Notes: generated from the letters alone by a model not told the origin. Shown: positions 22,470-34,018, numbered from the stretch's first letter. The stretch is DNA of 64,000 bases from Cavia porcellus (GCF_034190915.1 NW_026947507.1:36047501-36111500); one strand, 5' to 3'. Program-made: numbers and translations.

Positions 22470-23445
22470 GGGGAAATTGCTTACAAAGTTGGGTATTTTC
22501 TGTCTGTAGTAAACCACAGTCTCGGCTTGCTGTCTGCCATCTGCAAAGGCTGAGGCTGGGAGTTATAAAAGGCCACGTGGCTCCAGCACCCAAGGCTCTT
22601 TCAGGCAGTTGTGTCCCAGCTTCCCTCCAACTGTCCTGGAACACAGCTGAGCTTTACTTGTACCTCTAGACACGTCAGGCTTTTTAGATCTTCTCTACAT
22701 TTACTTTCCCCACCTCCAGGTCGACCTGCTTTCCAGCCTTTCTGGACCTATATGCTCCAGCTCAAATATCATCTGTTCTGCGTCTGCTTCTTTCGCTGCT
22801 CCTGCAGCTCCTTTCCCATCTGTGCACCCCACAGCCCTCTGCCTTTGCCTCTCTGGCCTGGCTGCCTGCAGAGGCCGTGTGTCAGGACTTTCTCCACCAG
22901 CAAGGTGAGTGTAGCGTGGTGACATCAACTATGTCAAGTGTTTGTCAAGTGGCAGAAAGATGCATTACCCAGGACAGGCAGTGAACAGCTCACCCTTCCC
23001 ACAGGACTTTCCTTTCAGTCTCATTCCAGGAGAGGGCTGGCAGGACAATATTTAGGGACACTCAAAATGCCAGGAACGTGGGCAAGAGTTTACTCACCTG
23101 CCATGAAGGGCCTAGGCAGGTGGTGGTCACACAGCCTATCAGCTCAGCTCACAGCCAAGAAGGCAAGGCAAGGCAAAGCTTTGTTGATGACAATGTGTGT
23201 TTACAGTGCTTGGCTCTTGTAAATAAACAATGTCGGAAGTATAAAATTCTGAAGTATAAAATTACAAGGAAATAAACGAGCTGGGCATTGTTTCCTCTGC
23301 TGTTCAAACAAAGCTATTTCTCAAGGCGGGATGCCGTTAGCTTTCTTGAATGAAGCCATACTTGGTTTGTTAAAAGAGAACAAGTCGGTTATAATTAAAA
23401 TTGAGAGTAGAAAAAAAGACTTGGATAAACCCTTAGTCTCCCCTA
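22470..23445. other. Unique noncoding DNA
   Basis: No gene is recognised. A CACTAAG-type promoter or splice pattern was not found. Confidence 0.35.
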
Positions 23446-23449
23446 GCCT

Positions 23450-23610
23450 CTGTGTGGCCCTGAGGCAGTAATTTAACCACTCTGGGCCTTGGCTGCTTAT
23501 CTTTAAATAAAATAAATAAATAAAATAAAATGAAGGTAATGATAGTGCATCCTTTGCTGAGCCTGGGTCACACTCTAAATACAAATCACCCAGCACGATG
23601 CCTGGAAGGC
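23450..23610 (+). repeat. MIR SINE with an internal (AAATA)n/(TAAA)n run
   Basis: CAGTAATTTAACCACTCTGGGCCTTGG and CACCCAGCACGATGCCTGG are MIR core and tail words. An ATAAAATAAATAAATAAAAT run sits at about 23,508-23,530. Confidence 0.6.
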
Positions 23611-23724
23611 CAGCACTATACATTTACTAGCTGTTTTAATTATGGCTCAGGCTTCAGGGATTCACTCTGCCTTTATAAAAAATACCAAGAGGACAATGAG
23701 ATATGGAACTTTTCTCTCCAAACT

Positions 23725-23808
23725 CTGCTTCTTCTCCTCCACCTCCTCCTCCTCTTCCTCCTTCTCCTTTTCCTTCTCCTCCTCTTCCTCCTCTTCCTTC
23801 TTTTTTTT
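23725..23808. repeat. Pyrimidine-rich (TCC/TTC)n microsatellite
   Basis: Over 80 bases of almost pure C/T on the plus strand, mainly CTCCTC and TTCCTC units. The only purine within it is an A near 23,741. It is capable of triplex DNA. The serine/leucine- and glutamate-rich ORFs here are artefacts. Confidence 0.95.
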
Positions 23809-23880
23809 GATATGGGGATTGAACTCACAATCTCGCTCTGGCCAGGCAGGTGGTTGTGCTGCAGAGCTAGACTTCTGGCC
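23809..23880 (-). repeat. ID-type SINE, reverse
   Basis: GATATGGGGATTGAACTCACAATCTC and CAGAGCTAGACTTCTGGCC are the reversed ID 3' and 5' boxes. The pyrimidine tract next to it may have grown from its A-tail. Confidence 0.75.
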
Positions 23881-24136
23881 TAAACCCTGCTTTTTAAAAG
23901 ATGAGACAGTCACGCAGTCCCTAAGTCACTAAGCAGGGAGGCTGATCCCCAGGAGGCTGGGCTGGATGTGAACCCTTGAACTGAGGCCCTGTAGCCTGGA
24001 CCATGCTGGCTCTTTGTGCTTTCCTGCCTTGTTTTTGGGAGTCTGGTGAGGAACACTGACTTTGGAATAAAAGAAGCATTTGATTGGGTGTAACTGAAGG
24101 GCAATTTTCTCTCACTATGAGTCAAACCCTGAAGGG

Positions 24137-24280
24137 CCCACTGGGTATGACAGAGCAAACCTATAATCTCATCGCTTGGGAAACTGAGGCAAGAGGATTG
24201 TAGCAGGTTCCAGGCCAGCTTAGGGTATCAAGTGAGCCTGAACTACAGAGTGAGACCCTTTCTCAAAAAAAGCAGTCTAT
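24137..24280 (+). repeat. B1 SINE
   Basis: CCTATAATCTCATCGCTTGGG, AAACTGAGGCAAGAGGATTG and GAGTGAGACCCTTTCTC are in B1 order. Confidence 0.88.
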
Positions 24281-24289
24281 CAATGAATC

Positions 24290-25840
24290 GATCAATCGAA
24301 ATACATAAATAAGAAAAGAAAGAGAAAGAAAGGAAAAAAAAGATTAAGCTACCTAGCTGCAGGGCCAAGCAGAGGCCTTGGGACCCTTGGGGTGAGTGGG
24401 TGGGTCAGGTTAGCTGCCTCTAGAGCTCTGCCATGCATTAGGCTGGAGCTGACCGCCAGGAAGCCAGCCGGCAGGAAGAGAGGAGGCAGCACACGACAGC
24501 AGTGCCAAGGTGTGAGGAAGCCCAGGTGACCCTCCTGTGCCCTCCCAGGCCTGTTACAGCGGGCGCTTTCCAGCACGAGCTGGTTACAGAACTGCTGCAG
24601 GGACCCCTGCAGTGCAGGCCACCAGGAGTCAGAGATGCAGACACTGAGTCCCACTCTGCTTGCGCCCCACATTGCAGCCACCTGCAGAGGGGGTATCCAG
24701 AACTCAGAGAAACCGCAGGCAGGAAGAAAGCAGTGCAATCACAGAGTCCCATTTTGTTCTTTACAGGACTCGACCTTTGTCCCCTGCCTCGCCTCCCTAA
24801 CAGCTGCCAAATCTAAATTGGCTGGGATGGGAACTCCAGCTGTTGCTACTGCAAGCTGGATGTGTGCAGGGGGAGCCATGAAAGGTGCAGAAACCTCTGG
24901 GGACGGAGGAAGGGGAGGATGAAGTCACTGGAACTGAGGGCTCTGGGATAGAGTAGGGGGCCAGCTGTGCAACACAGTGTTGGGGGCCTCTACATATGTC
25001 TACATAGGTGGTCAGAGCCACTGGGTTCTGCGGAGGGACTGCTTTGTGAAGTGGTGGGGCTGGAAGGCTCCCAGCTCTGGGTCGTACCTTCTTACTCTCT
25101 GGCCTCAGTTTATCCAGCTTGCCAAGTTAGACTAAGTGTGTTGTACACATGTGAGTCAGTAGCAGAGATGAGATTAAACCCAGCAAAGGAGAACCAGACT
25201 GCATAATTCAGCACACGTCTGCAGCAGCAAGGAAGTTATCTGAGATCTATGCACCGGTCAATGGGAGTTTGAATTCTCCATCACAGAAAAGAGGAAAAAG
25301 ATGCTTCCTGGGTCCTGACTGCATTATGAAATATGATAAAGTTCTACATGAACACAGTGGTCATTTGCCCAACAGAGGTGCTTGACACAGTGTGGCGTGG
25401 TTACTGTAACTGAAAACACTGCTCCTTTGGGTGTTTCAGACTGGAAAACAGATTGCCATATGTCCCCAGTTTGGTTTAAAATGGGAATGGCTCCCCCCAA
25501 CTTAGGCATGAGCAAGGAGAGTGTGACAGGCCACCAGCAGGACTGTCTTACTCCTGGGACGGTCTGTGGCCTAGCCCAGAAGATGGCAGGTCATAAGGTG
25601 TGTGGTGGGGCTCAGAGCCTGGGACTTGGAGACTTCGGGGAGACCTGGTGAAGCAGAGAGAAGCCCTGAGCGGGCTCCATCTGCCAGGCTCAAATGACTG
25701 TACGAACATGAGGTGCAGGTATTACTGCTCCAGTACGAAGTTCACAGAGGGTCTATGGATGGCCACCCTGTAGTTTTAAGGGAAAATTTGTTCACAATCA
25801 CTCCTAAGGCATCGACATTCTGCTTTCCACTTGGGACGAC
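24290..25840. other. Unique noncoding DNA
   Basis: No gene or clear repeat apart from a purine-rich AAAGAAAGAGAAAGAAAGG run at about 24,311-24,340. Confidence 0.4.
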
Positions 25841-25849
25841 AGTTTTTTA

Positions 25850-26190
25850 GGACACTTATCCACAGACGGCTGGCCCTCCATCCCCACAGGTTCTGAATCC
25901 ATAGATTCAACCAAGCTCAGATGGAAAACATTTGAAAAATAAAACCTTCTGTACTGAACACGTACAGACATTTTTCTTGTCATTCTTCCCTAAACAATGC
26001 AGCCTAATAACTATTTACATAGCATTTACATCGTATTAGGTATTATAAGTAATCTAGAGATGATTTCATGTGTTCAGGAGGATGTGCCTAGGTTATATGC
26101 AAATACTGCACAATTTTCTAGAAGGGACTTCAACATTTGTGAAGGTCCTGAGACCAGTCCCCCGAGGACCCCAGAGGGGAATGGATTAAT
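25850..26190. repeat. MER2-like (Tigger family) DNA transposon remnant
   Basis: The strand shown reads GATTCAACCAAGCTCAGATGG, AACATTTGAAAAATAAAA, ACTATTTACATAGCATTTAC, TATTAGGTATTATAAGTAAT, CTAGAGATGATTTCATG, AGGAGGATGTGCCTAGG, then TTATATGCAAATACTGCAC. These are the hallmark words of the non-autonomous MER2 element. No coding capacity. Confidence 0.85.
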
Positions 26191-26329
26191 GTTGGTCTTG
26201 ATACCCATGGAGGCCTTTCTAGAGCAAGAGTCTCCAGCCCTCCACTGAGCAGGGCACACTAGCTCTGGGACATTTCAGGGTGGTCTGTGTCCTCTTTCTA
26301 TGCTCCAGGGTCCTTGTCCCTATCTTGTA

Positions 26330-26540
26330 TTTCCGTGAGGTCTTTCTCCCCATCCTGCAGCCTTCTGCATGGGGCAGCCACGGTGGAGAAAGGATGGTAC
26401 TTCCTCATCTGCCTTTCTCTTGTCTGTCACTGTCCAGCTGCAAGCTTCCTGAGGACAGGGACTTTATCTTGTCCATGGGTATTATTCCCTGAGCCTAGAG
26501 CCATGCCAGGCATCTAATGGATACCAAAGACTTGTTGAGA
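26330..26540 (+). repeat. L2 (LINE-2) 3' end
   Basis: AAGCTTCCTGAGGACAGGGAC, TTTATCTTGTCCATGGG, CTAGAGCCATGCCAGGCATC and TTGTTGAGAAA follow the L2 3' terminal order. Confidence 0.8.
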
Positions 26541-26744
26541 AAATCAACATGTGAAAACATTTAGGACCAAAACAGAGCTCTCCCCTCAGGAAATGCCTCT
26601 CTTTGGGGATTCACTCTGTAGGGCAACCCCTCCTGGGATTAATAACTATTGCTGCCTGGAACACAAGCCATCAAGTCCTTCTTGGGTGGCCCTGGCCCCA
26701 GTGAAGTGATCAGAAATAAAGTGATAGAGTATAGTGATCAGGAA

Positions 26745-26870
26745 TAAGATCATGGGGTCATATCCTATGAACAACAAGGTTTAACCTAAGCCTCAGTTTC
26801 CCCAGCTTTAAAATGGTTCTGACAGTAGTGACTTATTTGTTGTAGTCTGAGTTTACAAGGGAAAAGATCT
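26745..26870 (+). repeat. MIR fragment
   Basis: TTTAACCTAAGCCTCAGTTTCCCC and TTTAAAATGGTTCTGACAGTAGTG match the MIR 3' half. Confidence 0.65.
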
Positions 26871-26872
26871 AA

Positions 26873-27480
26873 TATAGGATGCACAATTCCTAGAATTATT
26901 TTATAATGTTCACCCAAAGAATCACATGCAAAAGACTGCAGAAAATCTGTGCACACACTAGAGACTGCAAGAATCCAGCTGAGGGCCTGGATCCCACAGC
27001 AATGTACTGTAGGAGTTCAGCTGAAGAACTGAAGCCCACAGCAATGTCTTGCATGACTCCAGCTGGAGGCCTAGAGCCCTCAACAATGTCTCATGCAAGT
27101 CTGAATTAAGGAGCTGCACTGCGAAGACCCAAAGGTCAGCGGTAGAAGCTGTAAAGTCTGTGCCAGTGGGATGAAGGATCTGTGCCAGAAGGCTGAGGGA
27201 TCTGCAGTGGAGGAAGTGATGCTCAAGGTAAGGACCAGAGCTCCCCCAAAAGAACTGCAGCCATCCTCAGCAACAGCGGGAACTGAGCTCCTCCGATGGG
27301 GAGAACAGCTGAATTCATATCAAGAAAACCTGTGCAACACGCTTCTCCGAGAGAACTAACAGCACACCATCTTCCCCTCCGGTTCTCTTGTTAAGCTTTT
27401 GGAAATAATCCTCAGGTAGGCCTTTTATGCTGCTTCAGTTCTGCTGGGTGTTCCAAACTGACCACTAGTTAATCCAGCAC
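26873..27480 (+). repeat. LTR-like interspersed repeat, copy A (family not recognised)
   Basis: It is homologous over its length to 41,855-42,660, in the same orientation: TTCACCCAAAGAATCA, AAATCTGTGCACACACTAGA, AAGGTCAGCGGTAGAAG, GTCTGTGCCAGTGGGATGAAGG, GAAGTGATGCTCAAGGTAAGG, CAGCCATCCTCAGCAACAG, CAGCACACCATCTTCC and ACTAGTTAATCC. Three 42-base units lie at about 26,974-27,100 (TCCAGCTGAGGGCCTGG, TTCAGCTGAAGAACTGAAG, TCCAGCTGGAGGCCTAG). Size and lack of coding suggest a solo LTR, but the ends are not certain. Confidence 0.65.
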
Positions 27481-27484
27481 ATCA

Positions 27485-28955
27485 TCTTATGCTTGTAAGA
27501 ATTAGAGTCTTTCCACCCTATAAGTACCCAAATTTTCAGGAAAAAGGAAACATGTAGAACAGGGATCTGCTCTGTCTCTTTGGAAGGGGAAAAAAGAGCC
27601 CCAGAAACACGGGGTTGCCTTACCAAGCCCACACAGACTGCTCTGGACAAAGTCAAGGTGGCGGGGTGGAGGGTTCCTGAGTCAGCCTCCTAATGGCCTA
27701 TCCACAGTCATTCTCACCAGACGTCAGGACCGAGGCGAGACGGGCAGAGCTGGCCATGGGTTGGGGTAGGGAGGTGAAATCTTCCCTCTTTGACTGCAAG
27801 GACCATCCCTGGGCAGGCGTGGAGAATACACCATGGCTGTTTGGCATGGGGCAAAGGGTACAGGGAGCCCTGGAATGCACAGAAAAGGGAATGTGGTTCC
27901 AAGAGGTGGGGCTGTGAAGGTGGATTAAACATGGCTTTTATCCTGTGCTCTTAGCACTCTGACATCTTAGCACCACGATGCACTGCCCTGAGAACCCCAG
28001 GGCCAGGTATCAGCTGACTAGGGCCAGCCGCCGTTCCCCAGAGCCCGCTCAAACTCTTCACACAAGCCGGTCCTAAACTCACTCGCCCTGCCTCATCTAT
28101 TCCTCCCCAGGAAAACGGGATCCCCAACAAAACTCTGGACAAGAGAAGAGGTTTAGGATCAAAGAGCAGGGTTTGTTGCTGTTGTCCCCACAGGGGACTT
28201 GTGTCCTCCTGAGAGCCCTGAACAAAGCTTTGTTTCCGCTTTCATATTATTTCTTTTATGCGGGGCAATTTTTCATTGGAAATCAGCACACAGTGAGATT
28301 TCAGAAGCAGACTGATGGTTAAGGGGGTGAACAGAGCTCAGGAGAACAGGGAGTTCTGGTTGAACTTTGCAAGTGTGTTATGCTCTGGAGACATTACATT
28401 ACAGCCGTACCTGTACATAGCTGGGATCATAACCCCCCAATTTCCTCAGGGAGCTGAGCTGTACAGTTAACCCACAGTTGCCCATTTTCACCCCAGGAGG
28501 TGTTCCCTCTGTTCCTGCCTTCGATCTCGGGTGGCCCTGTGTGACATGCCATGCCTTCTCCTTCTAGAGATCTTTGAGAACTTCCTTCATGACAGACAGG
28601 CATCTCTGTGTCTGCACCTGATTAGAACCAAGCCCAGGCGCCCTCCCAGGGCATACAGTTGGGGCATCTGCACAAGGTGGGGTGATTAGAGTTGGTGAGA
28701 ATTTCAGAAATTCAGGACTTGGAAGGATATTTAGCATGATGATAACCCATAACCTGGTCCTTGATCAAGCCTTTTCTGATGTGGGAACGTTCCCAAGGCT
28801 CCAGGAGGGGGTCTGGTTCCTCTTTCACATCAAGAGTTGCTGGAATAGTGTTTATCACCATCACCTCCACTTTGTGTAACACCCCTAGCCCCCGATCCTA
28901 TATTGGCTACTCACAAGCTGGCACCAATGTCCACGGTGTGCTCCAAAGGGCTATG
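27485..28955. other. Unique noncoding DNA
   Basis: No exon or named repeat is recognised. Confidence 0.4.
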
Positions 28956-28959
28956 ACAA

Positions 28960-29400
28960 GGTCACATTCCCATCTCTGTCTTCTTCTCAAGGTTGCATCT
29001 GTATGCTTAAATTTTTTTTTAAAAAACTGTGTGTATATAGATATGGACAAAGAAGGCACAGAATTCGTTCCTTCACCAGACAAATTTGCTTCTGAAATAC
29101 TCTGCCAACCTGCTAATGAGTCGCCTTGAACCTTGTGCTGTGTTACCTCTAATTTTGCAGCCTGCTAGGATTTGAGTTCTGTGGACAGCCTCGAATTTGG
29201 TTTGGAATTATAGGCTGGATTGCTGCTTGCTCCTATTATTGTGCTGTCAATCTTGGATTAGCACATTATAATATGGTACACTGCATGCATCTGTTCCGCA
29301 TATCACAGGGTGGCATTGTCATTTGTTGAATCATTTTGTCTTATATGATTGTTAAGCAATTATTTCATCTCAGGCGGCTTAAGCTTTGGTTACTGTATAC
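28960..29400. other. Candidate conserved noncoding element
   Basis: Unique AT-leaning sequence free of SINEs. It is rich in homeobox- and octamer-like words: GCTAATGAGTCG, CTCTAATTTTGCAG, GGATTAGCACATTATAATATGG, GTTAAGCAATTATTTCATC. No coding pattern. Conservation is suspected from texture only. Confidence 0.3.
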
Positions 29401-29404
29401 TATT

Positions 29405-30400
29405 TACTGGGGATACAAAGGGGAAAAAAAGAGGCAAAGAGCCTCCACCCTTGGTTCTGGTGATCACATAGTTGTGTCCCAGAGCAAAGGCTGCCTGACT
29501 GCAGGATGCGTGCCCTCAACCCTGAGTTGGTGGTGGGGAGAGTGGAGGGAGCACACCCACGCTTGCACACTTGGGGTTGAAGAACCACGTAGACAACAGC
29601 CCTCTGTTGTCAGTGGCGGATCTGCCGGTTTCCAGGCTGCAGAGAGGGCTCACGTCCACATCTGGAATGTGGGCCTCTTCAGAATGAACATGAAATGCCC
29701 CCTGGGCCCAGTCCCTAGTCAGAAGCAGTCGTGAAGGCTTAAGAGCTGTTATTTGAGATCCATAGCCCAAGTTGTGAGATAGACTCTCCTAATTAGTTAG
29801 ACAAGCAAGACTAGGGAGTCGCTAAAGTTACCTGGCAGGGCTCGGAGCCTGCTGTCACCACCACGATGACAGCGCTGCCTTCTCCGCTGAGCCCATTTTA
29901 TGTTCAGCATGTGTGTCCTCTTGTCCCAGTGGGATGGTGGAAGGAACTAACTATAAGATACAAGCAGGTGCCTGTCGCAACTGAGGCTTTGGGAAGATCA
30001 CTGTGAAGGACCATTCAGGGACAAGACTCACTCTCTTCACGCTGCTGGGGACACCTGGGGAGGAGGACTATCTTTGCCAAGCATCCACCCTCTGACTTGG
30101 AATCCCCAAGCCCAGCCTCTTTCCTTTCCTTCTCCTTGGAGTAGGGTTCCCACTTGTCCTTAGCCTTTACATGACAAGTTCAATTCTACACCTCCTCTGT
30201 ATTCCTCTCTATCCGCTCCTTAATTTTGCCACAGCCTCCAGTGTGAATTTTGCCTCCATGTCTTCAGCTTCTCCTATTCTCTTTGCCTCCCTGGATAAGC
30301 CTTTTCCCTTTCCTGCCTACTCACTAGATCCTTCCCACCCTTCAAGGGACTTCAAGCTTACCTCTTCCAGAAATCTCTGCCTACACTGCCATCTCCATCT
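29405..30400. other. Unique noncoding DNA
   Basis: No gene recognised. The 132-codon plus-strand frame at 29,336-29,734 has no family motif. Confidence 0.4.
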
Positions 30401-30556
30401 TTTTGTTGTTGTTGTTGTTGTTGTTTTGCATATTTCGAGACAGGGTTTCACTATGTTTCAGGTTGGCCTTGATCTCACTATGTAGCCCACCCAGGCTGAT
30501 CTCAAACTTGTTGCAATCCTCTGGCCTCAGCCTCCCAGGGGCTGGTATTACAGGCT
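30401..30556 (-). repeat. B1 SINE, reverse
   Basis: TTGTTGTTGTTG tail, GAGACAGGGTTTCACTATG, ACTATGTAGCCCACCCAGGC, CTCAGCCTCCCAGGGGCTGG and TATTACAGGC are the reversed B1 words. Confidence 0.95.
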
Positions 30557-30764
30557 TCATCTCTATCTTGAATCACAGTGGCACTGACTGTCAGCAATCG
30601 TCCTGTTACCTCTAGCACAGCTCCCTGCCCTCCCCCCACAGGAAGTGAGCTCGAAATACATCTTTTTACACACATCAGTGCATTGCGCAATGCTCTAAGA
30701 GGGGCTCTCGATCATACTGAAAACAGGTATCACCTTGTTTTATGGTGGGTAATGAAGAGAGCTT

Positions 30765-30870
30765 TTATTTGTTGAGCGCATACCAGTGCTGAGTACTACA
30801 TGTGGATCGTCTCATTTCGTCTTTGTGATAATTCTGTGTACCCTCTGTTTTCTCCTGCTCTATAGAAGAT
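30765..30870 (+). repeat. MIR/L2-like fragment
   Basis: TTATTTGTTGAGCGCATACC, GTGCTGAGTACTACATGTGG and ATCGTCTCATTTCG follow the common 'feeding into lowest-order' MIR3/L2 pattern. Confidence 0.55.
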
Positions 30871-31630
30871 GGGCAATGTACGGATCTCTCTGTGTAAATG
30901 TGTACTGTATGTATAAAGAAAAGAGGTTCAGCATCTCATAGTTTGGAGCCTGGAAGCCGCAGACTGGATGGCCTCATCTGTGTGGGCTCTGGTGGGGGCC
31001 CCTTAGCCGCATCACAAGGTGGTAGATGCTGTAATGGCGGGAGTGTGCCGGAGAGGGAGGCCTTACAATGAGACAGGAATCCAGAAAGACCTCTGGGGTC
31101 AGGTCTGCTCCTTTTATAACATGTTGTTCGTGTGGGAAGGAACTAGCTAGGGTCTGTGAGAATGTGTTCGTCCCTACTGAGGTCAGTGTCCTCAGCACCT
31201 CTTAAGGGCTCTGTCACCTCCCAACATTACTGCACCCAGGCAAACCTGACCATCCCTTCAAGGGTGGGTGGGACTTAGATGAGGATTAAACTTCCAGCAC
31301 TCAAACCATATCCAGTCACATGCTGCTTATGAGACAATTTCTCTCATTCCCCATTGTATAGATGGAAACTGAGGTTTGGTGAGTTTAGAGTCAGTAGACA
31401 GCACAAGGCTGCACCAGAATTCAGCTCCAGGCCTGGTGGACTCTAGCACCCTCCCTTCTCTGCAATCCACCCCAAGCAGCAACCTTGCTCTGAATGCCAA
31501 GCTAGGATTTCCCACGCACTGATGTGGGGCCCACCCCCTGGGCCCTCCACCCGCCCCACATGCCAGGCACCAAGTGTGTGACACAGCTGTGATCCCTCTA
31601 AATTCTTTGACCAAGCTGACACTTTCTTTC
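30871..31630. other. Unique noncoding DNA
   Basis: A MIR-like CCATTGTATAGATGGAAACTGAGG is at about 31,351. Otherwise nothing is recognised. Confidence 0.4.
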
Positions 31631-31636
31631 TCCTCT

Positions 31637-31748
31637 TCTTTTTTGAGGCAGAGCCTCATTGTGTGTCCCAGGTTGATCTCAGACTCATGATCTTCTTGCC
31701 TCAGCTTCCTGAGTGCTGGGATTATGTTGTATGCCATGTATCCTGGCT
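31637..31748 (-). repeat. B1 SINE fragment, reverse
   Basis: TTTTTTGAGGCAGAGCCTCATTG, TTGCCTCAGCTTCCTGAGTGC and TGGGATTATG are reversed B1. Confidence 0.85.
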
Positions 31749-31843
31749 GACACTTCCCTTCTTGCTTAAAGCAAAGGAGCTGTCCTCCTTTGTGTTCTCT
31801 GGCAGATGTGTGCAGCCTGCAGCCTGCAGGCCACCTGTACCTC

Positions 31844-32050
31844 CTCTTTTCGCAATACTGGGAATTGAACCTAGGTCCTTCATACTGAGCTACATCCCCA
31901 GACCTTTCCTGCCTTCTGAAACTTTCTAAAAATTTTAAAACCAGGTCTCTCAAAGTCACTAAGTTATCCAGGCTGGTCTTGAACTTGCAATTCTCTTGCC
32001 TCAGCCTCCCAGAGTGCCTGGATTGTAGTCATATGCCACAATACCTGCCT
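31844..32050 (-). repeat. B1+ID-type dimeric SINE, reverse
   Basis: ID half CAATACTGGGAATTGAACCTAGG and GAGCTACATCCCCAGACC, a TAAAAATTTTAAAA linker, then a B1 half with CCAGGTCTCTCAAAGTCAC, CAGGCTGGTCTTGAACTTGC and CTCAGCCTCCCAGAGTGCC. Confidence 0.92.
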
Positions 32051-32575
32051 TTTTCTTTTAAAATGTCATAATAACAAATATTTTTTAAAACAAAGTTTTG
32101 TTACTTTAACTACATTATATAATGCATATGCTCCCCAAACAATTCTTCCTTACTCCACGCAGTCCAGGCAGGTCAAAAGGCTGGACACCCCCAGGGGCTG
32201 GAGTGGAGTTCCTGAGGCTGTCCGTTTTGGAAGGATACAGGAGAAGAGCCTAGTGCTTGCCCCGAAGTTCTGGCTTCTGCGGTAGTGTTGCTATTGAAAC
32301 TGCGCTGACAAAGCCCGCTGATGATTTTCTGAACTCTTGAGACTCACACATTCAAATGACTATTCCTCAGCCTGGTTGCCTAGAGAAGCCAATCCTTTGT
32401 TGCAGGCACGTGGCCAATGTGCAAGACAAGGGGGACCTGTGCCTCTGGCCCAAACTGCAGGTGACTTCAAGAATCTGCCTCATTGCTTCAGAGTTGTGGG
32501 TATCTAAAGAGCTGATTTACTCATCTCTTCTCAGGAGGTGGGCTCAGTCCTCTGCTCTTTAGCATTTAACATGAA
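32051..32575. other. Unique noncoding DNA
   Basis: Nothing recognised. Confidence 0.4.
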
Positions 32576-32578
32576 ATT

Positions 32579-32757
32579 ACTAGCCAAGCATGGTGGCACA
32601 TGCCTGTAAACCCAGGGCTCTGGGAGACTGAAGCAGGGGGATTCCAAGTTTGAGCCTAAGCTGAGTAATTTAGCAAGATCTGTTCCCCTCAAAAAAAAAA
32701 AAAAATGCTAAGGATATTACTAAGGCCCTGAATTTAATCTCCAGTATTGCAAACATG
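32579..32757 (+). repeat. B1+ID-type dimeric SINE
   Basis: B1 half AGCCAAGCATGGTGGCACATGC and GTTTGAGCC, then an A-run and a degraded ID half ending CCTGAATTTAATCTCCAGTATTGC. Confidence 0.88.
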
Positions 32758-32759
32758 TG

Positions 32760-33765
32760 AAATTATAGGTTAAGGGGGAAGTTTGATTCATACATGAACT
32801 CATTCATTCATTCATCCATTACTACTCAGCAATGAAGCCTTCATTGGACAAACACTGACGTGCTTCTCAGTGAAGTCCCTGCTAGGTGCTAGCGCTGCAG
32901 AATGAGCACCAAGTTTCTTACCACGCGGTGTGCAGATCGCCCTCTGTGTTTTGTAGTCAGAAAAGACAGAAGAGGTCAGGAGCAGCCACCCACTGCAGGA
33001 TGAACAGCAGGTGCCCTTCTGGCAGAAGCCGAGCATACCGTGGCCATCCAGCTGGTCACTGAGAGGCATTTCAATGCAGCCCATTGCTTATGCAACTTGG
33101 CCCTCAGTTGAATAGCACCCTACCACTCTGGCCACTCCTGTGACTGGGGGACCTTTAGGGTTTCTGAAATTCCCTGTGGCCAGACTGGCTCATCTTTGAA
33201 ACAAGCTGGCTGCTATGCTAGCCTCTCAGAGACCTAAGGGTCGTATGCAATTGTGTGTAGACAGTGTCAGGGTCCCCTGAAGTCTGGATCTCAGCCCAAG
33301 GAAGGCACGCAGGGTCCAACCACCTGGAGGCCCTTTGGATTGAGACTGCAGTCCCAGTACACACATCCCCAGACACACACAGGAGGGTGACAGCGGGGGA
33401 CAGGAATCTGAGACAGGACCACCTGGCTGAGACCCTGGACCTGGGCACATTGCACAGAGTGGACTCTCAGGAGGGCACAGAATGGCGGCCACATCAAACA
33501 GCTGTGCTTCAGCAGGGGTCTGGAGGGAGAGGCTGGGGGCCAGATGAGGGCCAGGGCATGCCCCCCCGCCAAGTGCCGCTTCAGTCAGAGTGAGTTGAGA
33601 GGTGGGTAGTCTGCTAATTGTGACAGCTCTCTATTTATTTTACTCCCTGTGCTTGTATGTATTTTCAATTCTCCAAAGTTGCTGGGTGCTGAGGAAATAT
33701 TTTTATAATATTTACCACATGAAGTTTTATGTTGTTCGCACTCTATAAATAAAAAAAATAAATAA
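32760..33765. other. Unique noncoding DNA
   Basis: A CATTCATTCATTCATCC run is at about 32,801-32,817. The opposed short frames at 33,218-33,593 are shadows of one another with no motif. Confidence 0.4.
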
Positions 33766-33768
33766 AAG

Positions 33769-33867
33769 ATTTGGCTGAGAATGTAGCTCAGAGGTAAAGC
33801 ACTTACCTGGCATCTGTGAGCCCTTGAGTCTGACTCCCAGTACCACAAAACAAACAAACAATTCACA
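33769..33867 (+). repeat. ID-type SINE
   Basis: GGCTGAGAATGTAGCTCAGAGG, TTACCTGGCATCTGTGAGCC, CTCCCAGTACCAC and a CAAACAAACAA tail. Confidence 0.93.
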
Positions 33868-33879
33868 AGAACAACAAAA

Positions 33880-34018
33880 ACAGTAATTCCTGCATTCTAG
33901 GAGGCAGAGGCAGGAGACTTACAAATACGAGTCCTGGGATGTAACTCAGTTTGAAGGCCCTGAGTTCAAAATTCCAAGTATCATAAAACAAAAACCAAAA
34001 TAAAATAAAACAAAAAAA
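33880..34018 (+). repeat. Degraded B1+ID-type SINE
   Basis: TAGGAGGCAGAGGCAGGAG (B1) is joined to CCTGGGATGTAACTCAGTTTG and CCTGAGTTCAAAATTCC (ID), then an A/C-rich tail. Internal deletion. Confidence 0.65.

Noticed and set aside
23642..23932. Serine/leucine- and glutamate-rich small proteins
   Set aside because: Translations of the TCC/TTC microsatellite.
26974..27100. CRISPR-like direct repeats
   Set aside because: The units are contiguous with no unique spacers, in a mammalian genome.
26906..27109. Possible repeat protein with 14-residue units
   Set aside because: The units are 42-base DNA repeats inside an LTR-like element, and copy B does not keep the frame.
31327..31959. 210-codon minus-strand open frame
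   Set aside because: It runs through reversed B1 and ID SINE sequence, so it is a repeat translation.
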